From Geosiphon pyriformis (taxonomy: Eukaryota > Glomeromycota > Glomeromycetes > Archaeosporales > Geosiphonaceae): 61,055 bases of DNA. The notes under the pieces are model-generated. The model saw nothing but the letters and a program-made list of their open reading frames with translations. It was not told the DNA's origin and did no database searches. The position numbers and the translations under genes were made by a program. Positions 1 through 11,434 of the stretch are shown piece by piece. Where the stretch lies: contig JAAOMT010000664.1 in NCBI GenBank assembly GCA_016748015.1, positions 714,000 through 775,054 on the forward strand. Direction: 5' to 3'. Within the stretch, counting starts at the first letter, position 1. Each line of letters opens with the position of its first letter.

Positions 1-308
1 GATCTATTGCTTGATAAGTTATGATTTTTATTACTTGATTGATTATTTCCCAATATTAAAACTACTGTATATATACATGTTTGTAGTTCTACGAGAAAAT
101 ACTTTCTTTTTGATATTTCAACCTGGTGTTTGCTGCTATCACCAGTTGGTGTTGGCTGCTATTGTAAACTGGTGCTTGCCACTATCGCGAAATGGTATTT
201 GCTACTATGTTAATCATTACCTTTCTAAGATTACTACTGTGCTATATTATGATTGAATAGTTTGTATTATTTTTATGATTCTTTTTTCTAAATTCTTAAA
301 CTGTAACA
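1..308 (+). repeat. LTR, 5'-truncated by the window edge
   Basis: This sequence is nearly identical, in inverted orientation, to 60685-61015. Both copies end in CTGTAACA and then diverge abruptly: here into LINE reverse-transcriptase sequence, at the other end into Ty3/Gypsy integrase sequence. The complete copy begins TGTTGGAT and ends TGTAACA, so the ends form a short TGTT...AACA inverted repeat typical of LTRs. About 15-20 nt of the 5' end are missing here. No coding sequence of its own was recognised, so the parent element type is not known. Confidence 0.8.
125..216 (+). repeat. Four 23-nt degenerate tandem units inside the LTR
   Basis: Four consecutive 23-nt units each begin GGT(G/A)TTTGC-like and carry a central CTATC/CTATT/CTATG: units at 125-147, 148-170, 171-193 and 194-216. 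The same four units are present in the inverted LTR copy near 60780-60875. They differ from each other more than the two LTR copies differ, so the array is older than the duplication. Confidence 0.85.
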
Positions 309-2716
309 CTGTCAACTGCTGGATTGAGACCCCTTATCTGACTGTCAGTGGCTCACCTATTTCCATAGCCAAAAAAGGTGAACCTTATCATTATCTTGGT
401 ATTTTTTTGTCCTCTAATGGTCTTTCAGTGCCCAGTTTAGCCAAGGCCTATTCGGATGTCTGATTTTTTGTCAACCTTGTTCTGAAAAAGACCATCTCGG
501 ATAAGCAATTCAGTTATTTGGTTTCTGCTGTGCTGTTCCCTATTGTCAGCTACAGAACTCAGTTTAATTTTGTTCCTGTTAGTGTGTGTAATAAATGTGA
601 TGCTCTGATTTGTAAGAGCTTGAAGTCTAAGTTCGGGCTGTCACTTGATTTCCCCAATAATGTATTTCATCATCTTTCCTTATATGGTTTGAAGACTTTT
701 GAACAAATTCAGGCAGAAAGCAAATTGGTCTCTGTGATTGCTTTTGCAAATTCAGTTGGTATTTTGGGCCGCTTATTTTTTCACAGGTCTCACGACCTCC
801 AGGTTTTCAGCTGGCATTCCCATCACTCCTTGCTGTTTCCGGCTCATGTTAGTATTAGTTCTTCAAATAACTTCTTAGCAGGTGTGGTTTGTATTTTTTC
901 CAGATGTGATCTGTCTCTGGGCAGGTCTCTGGCCTGTGCTTTCTGTCATCAAGGTGGTACTCCTATGTCTTTTATTCTTAGTGAAATCAATTTTCTGAGA
1001 TGTGTCTCTTTACTTAAGTGATATGGTATTGCTTTTGTGGAACAATTACGAGATCGAAATAGTGTTGTTTTCAGTTGGCAGATGTTCAAGCGTTGGAAAA
1101 GGTTGGACCCCCGTGGCCTGGTTTCTTTTTGGTTTGATCTTTCTATGTGTTTTCTTGGTGGTGTTGCTTCTTCTTTTATATGCTCCTCTTTTGTGACAAA
1201 TTCTGCTCTGTCTGATGTTCATTAATCTCATGATTTTGGTGTTATCTGTGACAATCTGTCGGCCACTGATGCTGCCTGTCTCTCTGTATACACAGATAGG
1301 TCTCTGAGTGGTTTGGGAACTGTTGCTATGAAAGCTGAGGCTGCAGTATTTTTTAAGGACATTAATTTTGGTTTGGGTGTGGAGGTGTCTGGTTTGGTTT
1401 CTTCTACTATATCTGAATTGTAGGCCATTGCTTTGGTTCTTAAGTGTGTTCCTTCTTTTCATGCAGTTAATTTGTTCTCAGATAGCCAAGTAGTTTTGGA
1501 TGCATACAAGTCAGAATTATTGTTGGCTCGTCTAGATTTTAGGAATTGTTGTTGGATAGAGTGTCACTATATTGCTAATGTAGTTCGTCATAAGAATTTG
1601 ACTGTGAATTGGATTAAAGTTAAGGGTCATTCGGGCATTTCAGGCAATGAGCATACAGATAAGCTTGCTAAAGATGCGGCACTCTCTATTTGACATTTGC
1701 CACATTTGGTCAGTGAACGTTTTTTGAGAGCTGGGGGTAATGTGGTTTCTGGTAATTCTAGGTACTTTGTTCATAATGTGTTTCAGTCTATTCTTTGTAT
1801 ACATTGGGAGATTGGTTCTGATTTTTGGATCTTGGCAGCTGGATTGCATGATGGTGTTAACTGGTCTAAGTCTTCCGTGGGTTGGCACCCTAATTCTCAC
1901 TTGGCTGCTAGTTTTACTAGTGCACGTACTGCTGGTCTTTGGACATACTTTATGAAATCTCTCCATCATCAGCTTTCTGTTGCTATGCATAAGCATTTGT
2001 ATAATAGGTGTTATTCCAATGTGGTGTGTTTGTTCTGTAGTGATGTAGAATTCTCAGATCATGTTTTCATTTGTCCTTTTGAGGCTGCTGGTCATGCTCG
2101 GTTTTTGGATGCTCATATGTCTCTTTGAAAAATGCAATCTGGCCTCTTTCGATCTACTTTATGTGTCTCATAGTTGTTGGTCTTTTGTTCTTCCGATGCT
2201 ACAATTAGTACTACTCTGTGTAAGGATTTTGTTTTTAATGATTGGTATTGTGAATCTCTTTTGGTCTTTAAGAATGCTAAGATTGCAGTGTCAAATATTG
2301 TGTATTTTGTACATGAGTTTTGCCTCACATTTTGTGATGAATTTTGGCTAGTCCGTGCCAAACACTAAGCTTTTATGGAAAAGAATAAACTTATTCCTCA
2401 TGATGAATCCATTTCTGCCCTGGTTTCTGGTCTATCTGCAGTGCTTTCGGCTGGTGTGGTCAGATTGTTGGGTGTCATTGAGGCTTTTAGTATTGGTTTC
2501 AGTTTTCATAAATTTTGTTTGTTTTTTTTAGATATAGGAGATCTTGTCTCTGTTAAGATAGGTGTATAGTATTGTTCTGATCAGCCTGAGTGGCTGGTCA
2601 CGTGTAGAAAATGCATGATTCACTTCTAGTTTAGATCATTTATGTGATGTATAGTCTTAGATCGCATTTGGACCTCACTCATTAAACATAATAAAAAAAT
2701 AATAATAATAATTAAT
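309..2716 (+). mobile_element. Non-LTR retrotransposon (LINE) copy A, 5'-truncated and broken
   Basis: Successive open stretches read as the C-terminal part of a LINE polyprotein: the reverse-transcriptase thumb with YHYLGIFLSSNG (about 375-430), a long connection domain with SLYGLKTFEQ (about 680-715), an RNase H domain with VYTD, SEL and FSDSQ acidic motifs and VKGHSGISGNEH (about 1285-1690), and a CxxC-H-C zinc-knuckle-like motif CLFCSDVEFSDHVFIC (about 2027-2075). In-frame stops at about 461, 1018, 1222, 1421 and 1690 and later frame changes show it is dead. One stop is a TAG where the family has CAG before the RNase H glutamate helix. The 3' UTR runs from about 2570, contains CACGTG and ends in an A/TAA-rich tail (2680-2716). 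An LTR junction defines its 5' end. Confidence 0.85.
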
Positions 2717-3040
2717 AAAACTAAAAACTAAAAAATTAAATTATAACATTATTATTTTAAAACTAATATAAATAATCTTAAAAATAAAAAACTACAAAAA
2801 AAACAATATTAAGTTATACTTTTAACTTGTTTACTTTAATTATTTTATATAATAAATATTAAATTATTAAAAAATTTCAAGCAAAGCAACATTAAAAATA
2901 AGTAACCTAATTTTTAAATAATGATAATATTTTTTTTGTCTGGTTTTATTAAATATAAAAAAACAAAATTTGGCTTAAAATTTGAAAATATTATTTCAAA
3001 ATTTTTACAGTCTTATATTTCTGTTGGAAATTAATTATAT
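2717..3040. other. AT-rich spacer
   Basis: More than 80 percent A+T by eye, with no sustained open frame and no splice-site pattern I could connect to a gene. It separates LINE copy A from the first host gene. Confidence 0.6.
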
Positions 3041-3189
3041 GGGGTAAAAGGCATTACTGTAGCTCGAAATCTCGATCCCCTAATCGATGATCTTCATGCT
3101 GAATGTCACGTGAAACATTGTTACAAAGATAGCATGATAAAAATAATTTTGCTGTTTTGATTTTCTCTTTTGTACATTGAGCTAAAACT

Positions 3190-3201
3190 ATGCTCCAATG
3201 A
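3190..3201 (+). promoter_or_regulatory. Four-codon upstream ORF overlapping the main start
   Basis: An upstream ATG reads Met-Leu-Gln-stop. Its TGA shares bases with the ATG of the Pro-rich/RGG gene (the junction reads AATGA). Such a start-stop overlap can allow termination-reinitiation; whether it is in the mRNA is not known because the transcription start cannot be seen. Confidence 0.4.
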
Positions 3202-5792
3202 GTGCCGAAAAACCATCGCAAGAAATTACCTTTTCCCCAATGGGAGACATCGAAGTGTCCAAAAAGCCATTGGAACAGCAGCAAAAAAAACCAAAATCAC
3301 TTCAAGTACTACCACCACCACCAATTGAAGACAGCAAACAAGAACCAACTTTACTAACCAAATCGCAGCCAACTCAACCCCAGCCACCTCCACCAGGGCA
3401 CATGGCTCCTCCAACAATAGAACAACCACCACCCCCAGGACAAGTCCCACTTCCAGTTCCAACACAGCCACCACCTCCAAGTCAAGTGACTACTTCTGTG
3501 CCTTCAACGTCTGTGATCGCCCAACCACCACCACCTGGTCAAGTTGCATCTCAAACAGTAACTTCATTAACCCAACCACCTCCATCCGCAAAAATAGCAA
3601 CCACAATCTCAGTCGAAGCACAACCACCACCACCAGGACAAACAGCTCCCACTTCACAAGCACCCACTCAGCCTCCACCCCCTGGACTTGAATCGCGAGC
3701 AACAGAGTTTTTAGCCCAACTTCAACTTTTACCGAAAGCTGCTCTCGCATTGCAAAACAGTAAAGCTAATATTCCTCCACAACCTTCGCAAATAGTTGAA
3801 CAATCAAAAGCTTCACAACTTCCGAATCAACCTCCCAAATCCATTCAGCCTGGGCTACTCACTTCTACAATTCCAGGGGTGCCATCAGTCTTGTATTCTG
3901 ATAAGAAAAAAGGTCCAATACCAAGGCGACCGACTCAACCTTTATTTCTGCTGCTGCACGAATGTAGTAAAGAGGTAACATATTTTTATCTAATAGAAAA
4001 ACGATATCTAAAAGAGGAACTGAAAATTTTCGTTGTTGAATGGCTGTTTAGTATATCACTGGATATCTTACCAAAAAAACAGAGGAGGATACAACAGATT
4101 TATTTAGCGATCGAAAGAAATTACATGCTGATTTAAAGCTCTATTGCACCGAGATTGTTCTTTCATCAGCAAGAGAACGCATATTGCACGAATTAGACGA
4201 AGTAAGAAAAACACCCGATAGGTCAATTTTTGAAATCTAATATTCTTTTTATTTCTTTTCTGAAAGCATTCATACTTTAATCCAGAAAGGGAAAGAGGCT
4301 CTTAAAGATATTACTCCTGAAACTGAAGTATGTCCTTATAAATTGTTCAAAAATTTTGCAAAATTTAATTTAATTCTAATACTTTTCACAACCAAAATAC
4401 CAGAATTTAAAAGCCAAATTTTCGGAGTCTTTGATATTACATAAAATTTTTTCTGACACATTGGAAGATGTTAAATACCAGTATACCATAGCCGGAGAAA
4501 ATTCAGAATCGAATCAAAGTGCTCTACAACCAGGTAATTTTTCCATTATTTATCGTGTACCGATCGCAAAAATTGCTGATTCTTTACTCATTTTTGAGTT
4601 TTCAGAGCTCCTAAATATTTTTCGGTTATGGGAGCAATACAATAAAAAAGACATAACTATTGCAAATACTGTTCACACAGAGCAACCTCGTGCTCGTGGT
4701 CGGGGAGGATATAGTCGCGGTGGATATTGGCCTCCACGTGGTGGCGGCCCTCCGAGGCATTCGCCTTATCCTCAACAAGGGCCGCCTCGTCGGCGTGATT
4801 GGACAGGAGGTATTCGAGATGATAGAGAATATAGAGATCGTCGCCCGGATGATTATCATCGAGACCGACGCGAGGAATATCCACGTAGAGATTATGATCG
4901 AAGACAAGATTATCGGGGTCCAGCTGGACCACCACCTTTTGGTCGTGAAAGACCACCTATAGGCCGAAGAGATGATCAATATCATCGAGCAGGTGGATAT
5001 GAGGACAGAAGACGAGAAAATAATATGTATGATCGGAGACCAGATGATAATAGGCATCCTAGGGATTATCGTGGTCCCCCCCCACATCCAGGTCCTCTTG
5101 TTCCACCACCTAAACCCTCTCCAGCCATTTATGAAGCACCACCTATGCCTCCCAATCCACCACCAACACCTCACGTGCAAACTTCCCCACAGGCTGGTTA
5201 TGATTATCAGCAATATTCCACTGAACAACAACAGCAGCAGCAGCAGCAGCAGCAGTATACTGCAGGTAAAAATAAAAAGGGACACCAAATATGCAAATTT
5301 AATTCTAAAATGTTTCTATTTCTGCTTAGGTCCCGCTGCATATCAACAAGACTATAATAATCAAGCATATCCCGGTTATTATCCTCAGTATCCTCAAGAA
5401 CATCAAATAAACGGACAGGCCAATCAGCAATATCAATATCAAGCTGCGGCTACAACAGGATGGGAAACACAAAGCGCACAAATGCAGGCCGCTCAATCTC
5501 ATTTAACATCATTTGGTTGGAATCAGCCTGGACGCCATACCGCGATCCCGTTACCTACGTGAGTGCTGGGAAGTCAATTTATGAATATATCAAATCAATC
5601 TTCTTATTCTATAATAAAATATTTTAACTGATTTATTTTCACTTCTTAAGGGATTTTATGGCCGGACCAAGCAGTGCACCTCGATTATCTATGCCGGAGC
5701 CTCATGAAGTCCTCGGTGTGATTAAAGGTGTGATAATTCGAGATGCTCAAGGTAATATCGGATTGAGTCAATATCACTTCAGCACAATGTAA
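3198..5792 (+). CDS. Pro-rich / RGG-rich low-complexity protein, probable RNA-binding
   Basis: Seven exons fit GT-AG rules and one frame: 3198-3974, 4052-4221, 4267-4327, 4404-4533, 4606-5265, 5330-5558, 5651-5792, giving 722 residues. Residues 1-259 hold about ten PPPPG(Q/H)-type modules. Residues about 260-400 are predicted helical and charged (motifs HADLKLYCTE, ARERILHELDE, LLNIFRLWEQY). The middle is rich in RG, RGG and DYR/RRD repeats, followed by proline runs and a polyglutamine tract (about 5228-5252). The C terminus is Tyr/Gln/Pro-rich and ends in GVIIRDAQGNIGLSQYHF, the only conserved-looking segment. Low complexity plus RGG repeats suggests an RNA-binding or condensate-forming protein; this is inference. 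I do not recognise the family. A start-overlapping upstream ORF precedes it. Confidence 0.65.
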
Positions 5793-6991
5793 CAGTCGGC
5801 AATTTATTGAAACTAAAAAAAGCAAAGGAAAGTGAACAGATAAAAAATAATGCTTTCGACATAAAAGCAAAATCAAAGAATGAGGACAAATCTTGGATTT
5901 TTTGAAAAGAAAGCAAAGTTTTTTCTATTCGGACTGCTATTTGAATTTCGCAAATGGGTTTTGGATATCAAAAAGTCACGACAAAAAAATTTGTCAATTA
6001 AATTCCAAAATCAAGAACAACACAACTTTTCATCTTCGGAATTGATTGAAATTTTAGTGCACATTACAACAACATCTTTCGCTTATTATTGATTGATACA
6101 TACAAATAGATACAATCGCGTACGGAACAGTCAAGAGTCTGGAATACGAACTTCATTGGTTCAACTTTTTTATAAATTGGCGGTATCTTTCAATAGTCTG
6201 GAAAACTATGCTGGTGCAACTGATTTCGGTTATCTTCAATAATATTTTAACCAAAAGTTTATGGATTCTTTATGAAATATTCAAATTTGAAATAATCGAT
6301 TATTGAAATCGACTCCCTTTGAGATCTATTGGGATAAATAGATTGGGTCTTGTAAAGTACGCTGATATATTCCTACATTTTGTAGGATTTTCAGTTTAAA
6401 ACGTTGGAATATGCTACCAAGAAACAAGGACGTAACAGTATTGATCAATCGTTGAACCTGATTTTCTGCACAAGTAGAGACCAGCCTTAAATATCATTTA
6501 GGTTTCGTGTCGATAGCGAGAGATCACGGGACAAAACCTTTTCTATATCTCGTATGGAAGATAGCTTAAGGAGGGGCAGGACCAGAAGGTGATTTATCAA
6601 TGATTTTGTTAAACAGATCACTAACCAATCAAAATAGAATTTAATCCGTTTTGATAGGCCCAAAGATGTCGGCATAATTTCTAACAGCTAATCTTAGTCT
6701 CATAATGACTGAGGTAAAAATATTGCCTCGGCTATGAATTCTTATGATCGGTGTGTAAACCTCTAATAGAGGTTCTCATTGTACCACGAGGTTTCTTCAG
6801 TCGAAATACAAAAGATCTAGAAATTTAATTGAAACACCATTTATCAAGTTCAAAATAGTCACTACGCCTCAGAATTATTTTGTAATTTGCTCGCCGGAAT
6901 TAATCACTCTGCGCCACATTTACTAATATGAAAATCGCCTGAAAGCGCGCCATTGAAATTCACGTAATTTCCCTTTATACTTTTGTGAAGA
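5793..6991. other. Intergenic, no supported gene
   Basis: Base composition is like the neighbouring genes, but no frame gives a recognisable protein. The longest open stretch (5880-6092, 70 codons) is lysine/phenylalanine-rich and has no similarity I can name. The 3' UTR of the upstream gene and the promoter of the PAAF1 gene must lie here. Confidence 0.4.
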
Positions 6992-9082
6992 ATGCCTAAT
7001 GAACTAAATCACCCATATCATATTCCTCAAGTAACTGTTCAGCCTGACTGGGTCGAAGTCGTCGCTGATGTACTTTCTGGGGCTATTTTCTCCGAGTCTT
7101 TTTGGATCTCTTGCTATCGGAAAGGTCAATACATTTTTTATAATTGTTTCTCTTTAGCATTAGTCATCTAAATCTATGCACATCTTCGTTTCTATAGGAT
7201 CTCCCTCTGTTCACGGGTCAGTTAAGGTTACCAAAGTCCCTGACGAGCCTAACCTAGAGTTTTCTGGGAACGATGGTGTTGAAGTGACCAAGATTTCAAA
7301 TGTCTGTTCCTTATTTTTTATCCTATTCGTTGCCTAATTACACGCGCAAATCTAAAACGCTACAACCCGGGATTCCATCAAAACTTGTTAGCACTCTTTT
7401 TATCTCACCTGCGATACTCTAGAAATAAGTGAGATTATTGTTAAAGGTCCCAGATCAACTTTTAAAAGAATTCATTCAAGTGAGGTTGTACTTCAAACTT
7501 TAATGATTGCTTGAGAGTATTTTTGATCTGATTATCTTTCTTTCAGATAAGTTCAATGGACATTTCCCCTGGTGGTGGTCTATTTGTCACAGGTGATACA
7601 AGAGGACTACTCAAAGTCGGTGACACCAAAGATGGGATCGTAAGAGTAAGTTTAGTCAACAAAAAGCATTCCCTCCAGGCTTTTTGGGAAAATTTTAATT
7701 TTCCGCTTTTTTTCTACCAGAGAGAATTAGAAGGACATGTTGGAGACATTAACACCTGTCGGTTTTTCCCTTCTGGCCAAGGTATCCATTTTTCATCACT
7801 AGATTTTACACAAATAAGATGGGTCGAAAGGGATCATCAAGATTTCCTCTTTTCCTAGTCATTCTCAGCGGGGCAGGTGACTTCCAGCTCCGTATTTGGT
7901 CTGCATTGGATGGTAGCAACCCAGTTACTCTCAAAGGACATACTAAGGGAGTGACTGATACTGCTATTATTAGTCGAGGCCGAAACATTCTGTGTATATA
8001 CCCGTTATTGGTTTTCATATTTTTATATCTAATATAATAATTATACAATATAAGCAATTGTATTTGGTTGATTAGCTTCATCCAGAGATGGAACGATAAG
8101 GTTATGGGACTGTGGTATTTATTTCATTTATCTGTTATAATTAAAACCTTAATTTGCTTATGTTTCTATCATTTTACATTCCACTCAATATTTGAGGTTC
8201 TTCCAGTGTTTTGAACATTATGGGCCACTATTCCTCGAGCATCCATAAACTGGCGACTGGAAAATTCACAAATGAATTAACTTACGACAGGAATTCCAGT
8301 TTCCGCCTTGGTGAGCTAGTTAAATTTTTCTTTGAGAAATAAATATCAGTTTAATCATTTGTATAAGTAATAGATTCCAGAGAGGTAGAAACCCAAGACA
8401 AAATTGTCTTGGCTGCTTTAGATAATGGTAGTTTAATCGGGTTGGATTTGCGTAGCAAAAGTGAGGTACTTTCAGATCAAATTGATATTTCTCAATCTTT
8501 TTTACTCATTTCTAATTTCTTGAAATTTATCTAGATTTTTTCAACAAGTTCCTATCGTAATGTTTCTTTATATTCTTGCGCCTACTCGCCAAATCATAAT
8601 TTGGTGGTTGCCGGATCTATACAGGGTGTCATTGAAGTATTTGATGCCCGGAATATAAAGTATGTCCCATTAAATTTCTTCATTGAACTCCATTTTTTGG
8701 CTGATTATAAGAGTTATTTTTCTTAATTAGTTTCAATTTTTTTAGTCAAACAATATTCGCGATCCAGAGGAATGAAGCTTCAGTTAATGATCTCGTATTT
8801 GTGGGATTGGGCCCGAACCTTTTAGTTGCTCAAGGTTGGTAATATTCTGAAAAAGTCTTGGGAAATAAGAATAAAGAATGAATCACATTGATAAATTCTA
8901 ACGCATCTAAATTAGGGGATGGTGCCATCTTTCAGTTTTCAACTGCCTCTGGCCTTGAAATTGCTCAAGCTACATATGAGTATACGGGATTTGATCTCGA
9001 CCCTGTGCGGTCCATTCGAGCACTTGACAATGGGGATCAGATATATGCTGCAGGACGAGATGGATGTCTTAGAAAGTATTAG
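6992..9082 (+). CDS. PAAF1/Rpn14-type proteasome-ATPase-associated WD40 protein
   Basis: Twelve exons give 397 residues, close to the usual length of human PAAF1 (about 390): 6992-7124, 7198-7275, 7423-7484, 7547-7645, 7721-7781, 7859-7993, 8076-8114, 8197-8310, 8374-8465, 8535-8659, 8746-8834, 8916-9082. The second intron (7276-7422) is the least certain. Family hallmarks are DISPGGGL, RELEGHVGDINTCRFFPSG, LRIWSALDG, VTLKGHTKGVTDTAI, SSRDGTIRLWDCG and a C-terminal YAAGRDG. PAAF1/Rpn14 is a chaperone that binds the Rpt ATPase ring during assembly of the proteasome 19S base and is released later. The WD repeats form the binding propeller. No membrane or targeting signal is visible. Identity rests on the ordered motifs, and I am confident of it. 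Confidence 0.9.
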
Positions 9083-9760
9083 TAAATACAGCTGAGGAAG
9101 TAATTAAAATCTATTTGTAATCATGAATTGTGTAACTTTAGAGATTTAAATACTAAAAAATATGTTTTATGTATCTGCAGATCATCAATCATATTTAAAT
9201 CAAATTGATTATTTTTCTTTGCCTCCTTCATCAAACGCACTATTTATAGTAATTTGAACAAAGAAATATTATATAAATCAAACTCAGCTACTTTTTTCTA
9301 TTATTGATCAGTTCAGTGCGGGCTTAAATGAAATATCCTATTAAGTTAAGTTTTTTTCATTGTCGCTTGCCTTTTTCATAATCAAAGATAAATTCAATTT
9401 TCTCATTCCGATCATTTAAAAGTTGCAAGTTAGTATATGTTCGCGAGTTACTTGGCGCAATGACATGTAATTCTTTGATGAGAATTGGAATATTTGGTAT
9501 CACCGTGAAATTTCATGCATTTATCTGAGAGGTAGACACATAATAGAACAAAATTTACAGGTAATTCATTTTTTGATAGCTCATTCAATTTTCTAAATAG
9601 GCTTACCATTTAGATTAGTGGAGTGTCATGTTACGTGGAGTAATAGAGAGTTGACATATTTTGGGCAATACTTAAAAGTGCAACCAATTTAGTTGGGGTT
9701 TTCAAAATCTAGAGCCTCTTCGATCTTTTTTGGCTATTCATTTTAACACATGATTAAATC
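9083..9760. other. Intergenic
   Basis: AT-rich spacer between two plus-strand genes. I found no open frame with coding character and no RNA gene signature. Confidence 0.5.
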
Positions 9761-10712
9761 ATGGAATTGGCCAACAAGACCTCACCACCTACAAATTTGA
9801 AAACAAGACGTAACCGGTTTTTCGGCGCGAATTTTCAAGACCATGAATTCGAGTTCGAACCCTTTGTTCGAAAAGAGCTCAAGCTTGGAGGGATGTCTTG
9901 TGTTAAAAAAGTCAAGAAATTAAGTAAGCTTTCGTGTTATAAATCGGTTCAAATTTTGATTTTGTTCCTCAACTCATACTATTATTAAATAATATTTCAT
10001 AAAGCTGATTATTTTAACAACGTTCAAAAAGAAAAGAATGTAGTCTGCAAACATTTTATAATTGGCACCTGTTTCCGAGGGCCTGCAAGATGTCCTTATC
10101 TGCATGAAATGAACCTAAGTAAGATGTCACCTTGTCCAACAATGAAACGATATGGAATATGTGATCGTCAGGTTTGCGTATTTCGCCACAATTTTGTCAC
10201 CAAAGTCTGCAGTCAGAGAAATAGGAGTGAGAGACCAAAGAAAGAGATTCTTTTTTCTCGTTTGAATGAGCATAACGAGACACAAAAGACAGAGTGCATG
10301 GCTTATCAGCGAGGATTCTGCCCTGATGGTTTGTTTTATTTAGCCTGAAGAAGGCTAGGAAATATTTTGAGCTTTTCTATTGGATATTTTCACAGTCGAC
10401 CCCAAGATCACCTGAATTTCACAAATTGCTTCATTACAAATGATCTTACCACTGCATCTTTGGACCACAAGGACCCAATTGTACAATGAAGCATGTTCGG
10501 CGTATCATGTGCCAATTTTATTTGATGGGATTTTGTGCGTTTGGTAAGAATTGTAGTGATGCCCAGTAAGTTATTTTACAAATCGGTTTTCTTTGATGAA
10601 TTGTCTTGACATTTTTAAAATACCTAGTTTAACATAATTTTTTTTTAAAACTAGCCCTAAACATCAAATTATTCCTCTTCAACTAAAAAAAGGTGGGCAA
10701 GATTTCAACTGA
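9761..10712 (+). CDS. CPSF30/Yth1-like CCCH zinc-finger protein with four fingers
   Basis: Four exons (9761-9923, 10005-10328, 10472-10565, 10655-10712) give 212 residues, about the size of yeast Yth1. The N terminus has the Phe/Glu-rich FEFEPFVRKELKL segment seen before the first finger in this family. Four CCCH fingers follow: CKHFIIGTC..C..H (Cx7Cx6Cx3H), CPTMKRYGIC..C..H (Cx8Cx4Cx3H), CMAYQRGFCPDGPNCTMKH and CQFYLMGFCAFGKNC..H (both Cx7Cx5Cx3H), with the linker KHVRRIMC typical of fingers 4-5. CPSF30/Yth1 binds the poly(A) signal within CPSF/CPF. The family normally has five fingers; the first is absent here and replaced by a lysine-rich stretch without His. A basic insert of about 30 residues separates fingers 2 and 3. 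The third exon start (intron 10329-10471) is needed to restore finger 3. It may be a diverged paralogue. Confidence 0.8.
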
Positions 10713-11434
10713 ATTCAATTGGAGCCGGATGAATAAAAAGTAAATGAACAGAAGAAAAAGAAAAACCTCACGCAATTTTGCATGAACATGATATGCATCT
10801 AATGGCTGCAATAAATGGATAATTTCATCTTAAAAAAAAAGGTATGGACAGAGGATATCTTAATGACTCCAAAGACAATGAAATGGTTCTATAGCTTGAA
10901 AAAGGGTATTTCTATGTAGATAAAAACCGCGACAAGCTTTTTAAGGGTAATTATGACCTCTTTTACGAATCCTTTTGGAAAAAGTTTTATAGTATTTTTT
11001 TTCTAGAAAAGAGCAGAATAAGAATCGAGGCTTGGAAGATATTTAGTTTAGCCGAATTCTGAATATTTCTTTTACCCTTGAGCTATGATTTTATTCAGTT
11101 ATACGCAGAAATATCAAGAATTTTTAGAATTTTATTAAAATTATATCTTAACAAAAATGACCGGTATTCAGTATAAATCTTTGAAAACTCGTATTGAAAT
11201 CAATTAAAATTGTAAAAATGCAGTTTCATTCGATATTTTTAGAGAAATTCTTTTGATCCATTTTAGCCATGATCTTTAAGATATTTGAATATAATGCAAA
11301 ATAGATTATTACATATCACTTTCTAAATAAAAATCGTAGCAGGGAATGGATCAAATGCTGAAATCAGTACAATTAAAGTCTTGTATTCTTGTTCCTCACC
11401 CAAGATGTCGGCATACCATCATGCAATGAGGGAA
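10713..11434. other. Convergent intergenic region
   Basis: Lies between the 3' ends of the CPSF30-like gene and the minus-strand uS14 gene. No ORF of note; presumed 3' UTRs and AT-rich spacer. Confidence 0.5.

Noticed and set aside
125-216. CRISPR-like array
   Set aside because: The 23-nt units are contiguous without unique spacers, and the sequence is inside a eukaryotic LTR.
4626-5288. 220-codon minus-strand ORF opposite the RGG gene
   Set aside because: Ile/Ser/Arg-rich shadow of the arginine-repeat exon, with no splice logic of its own.
9761-10712. Reading the CPSF30-like gene as a pseudogene because finger 3 seemed broken
   Set aside because: An intron from 10329 to 10471 restores a perfect Cx7Cx5Cx3H finger and the frame, so disruption is not needed.
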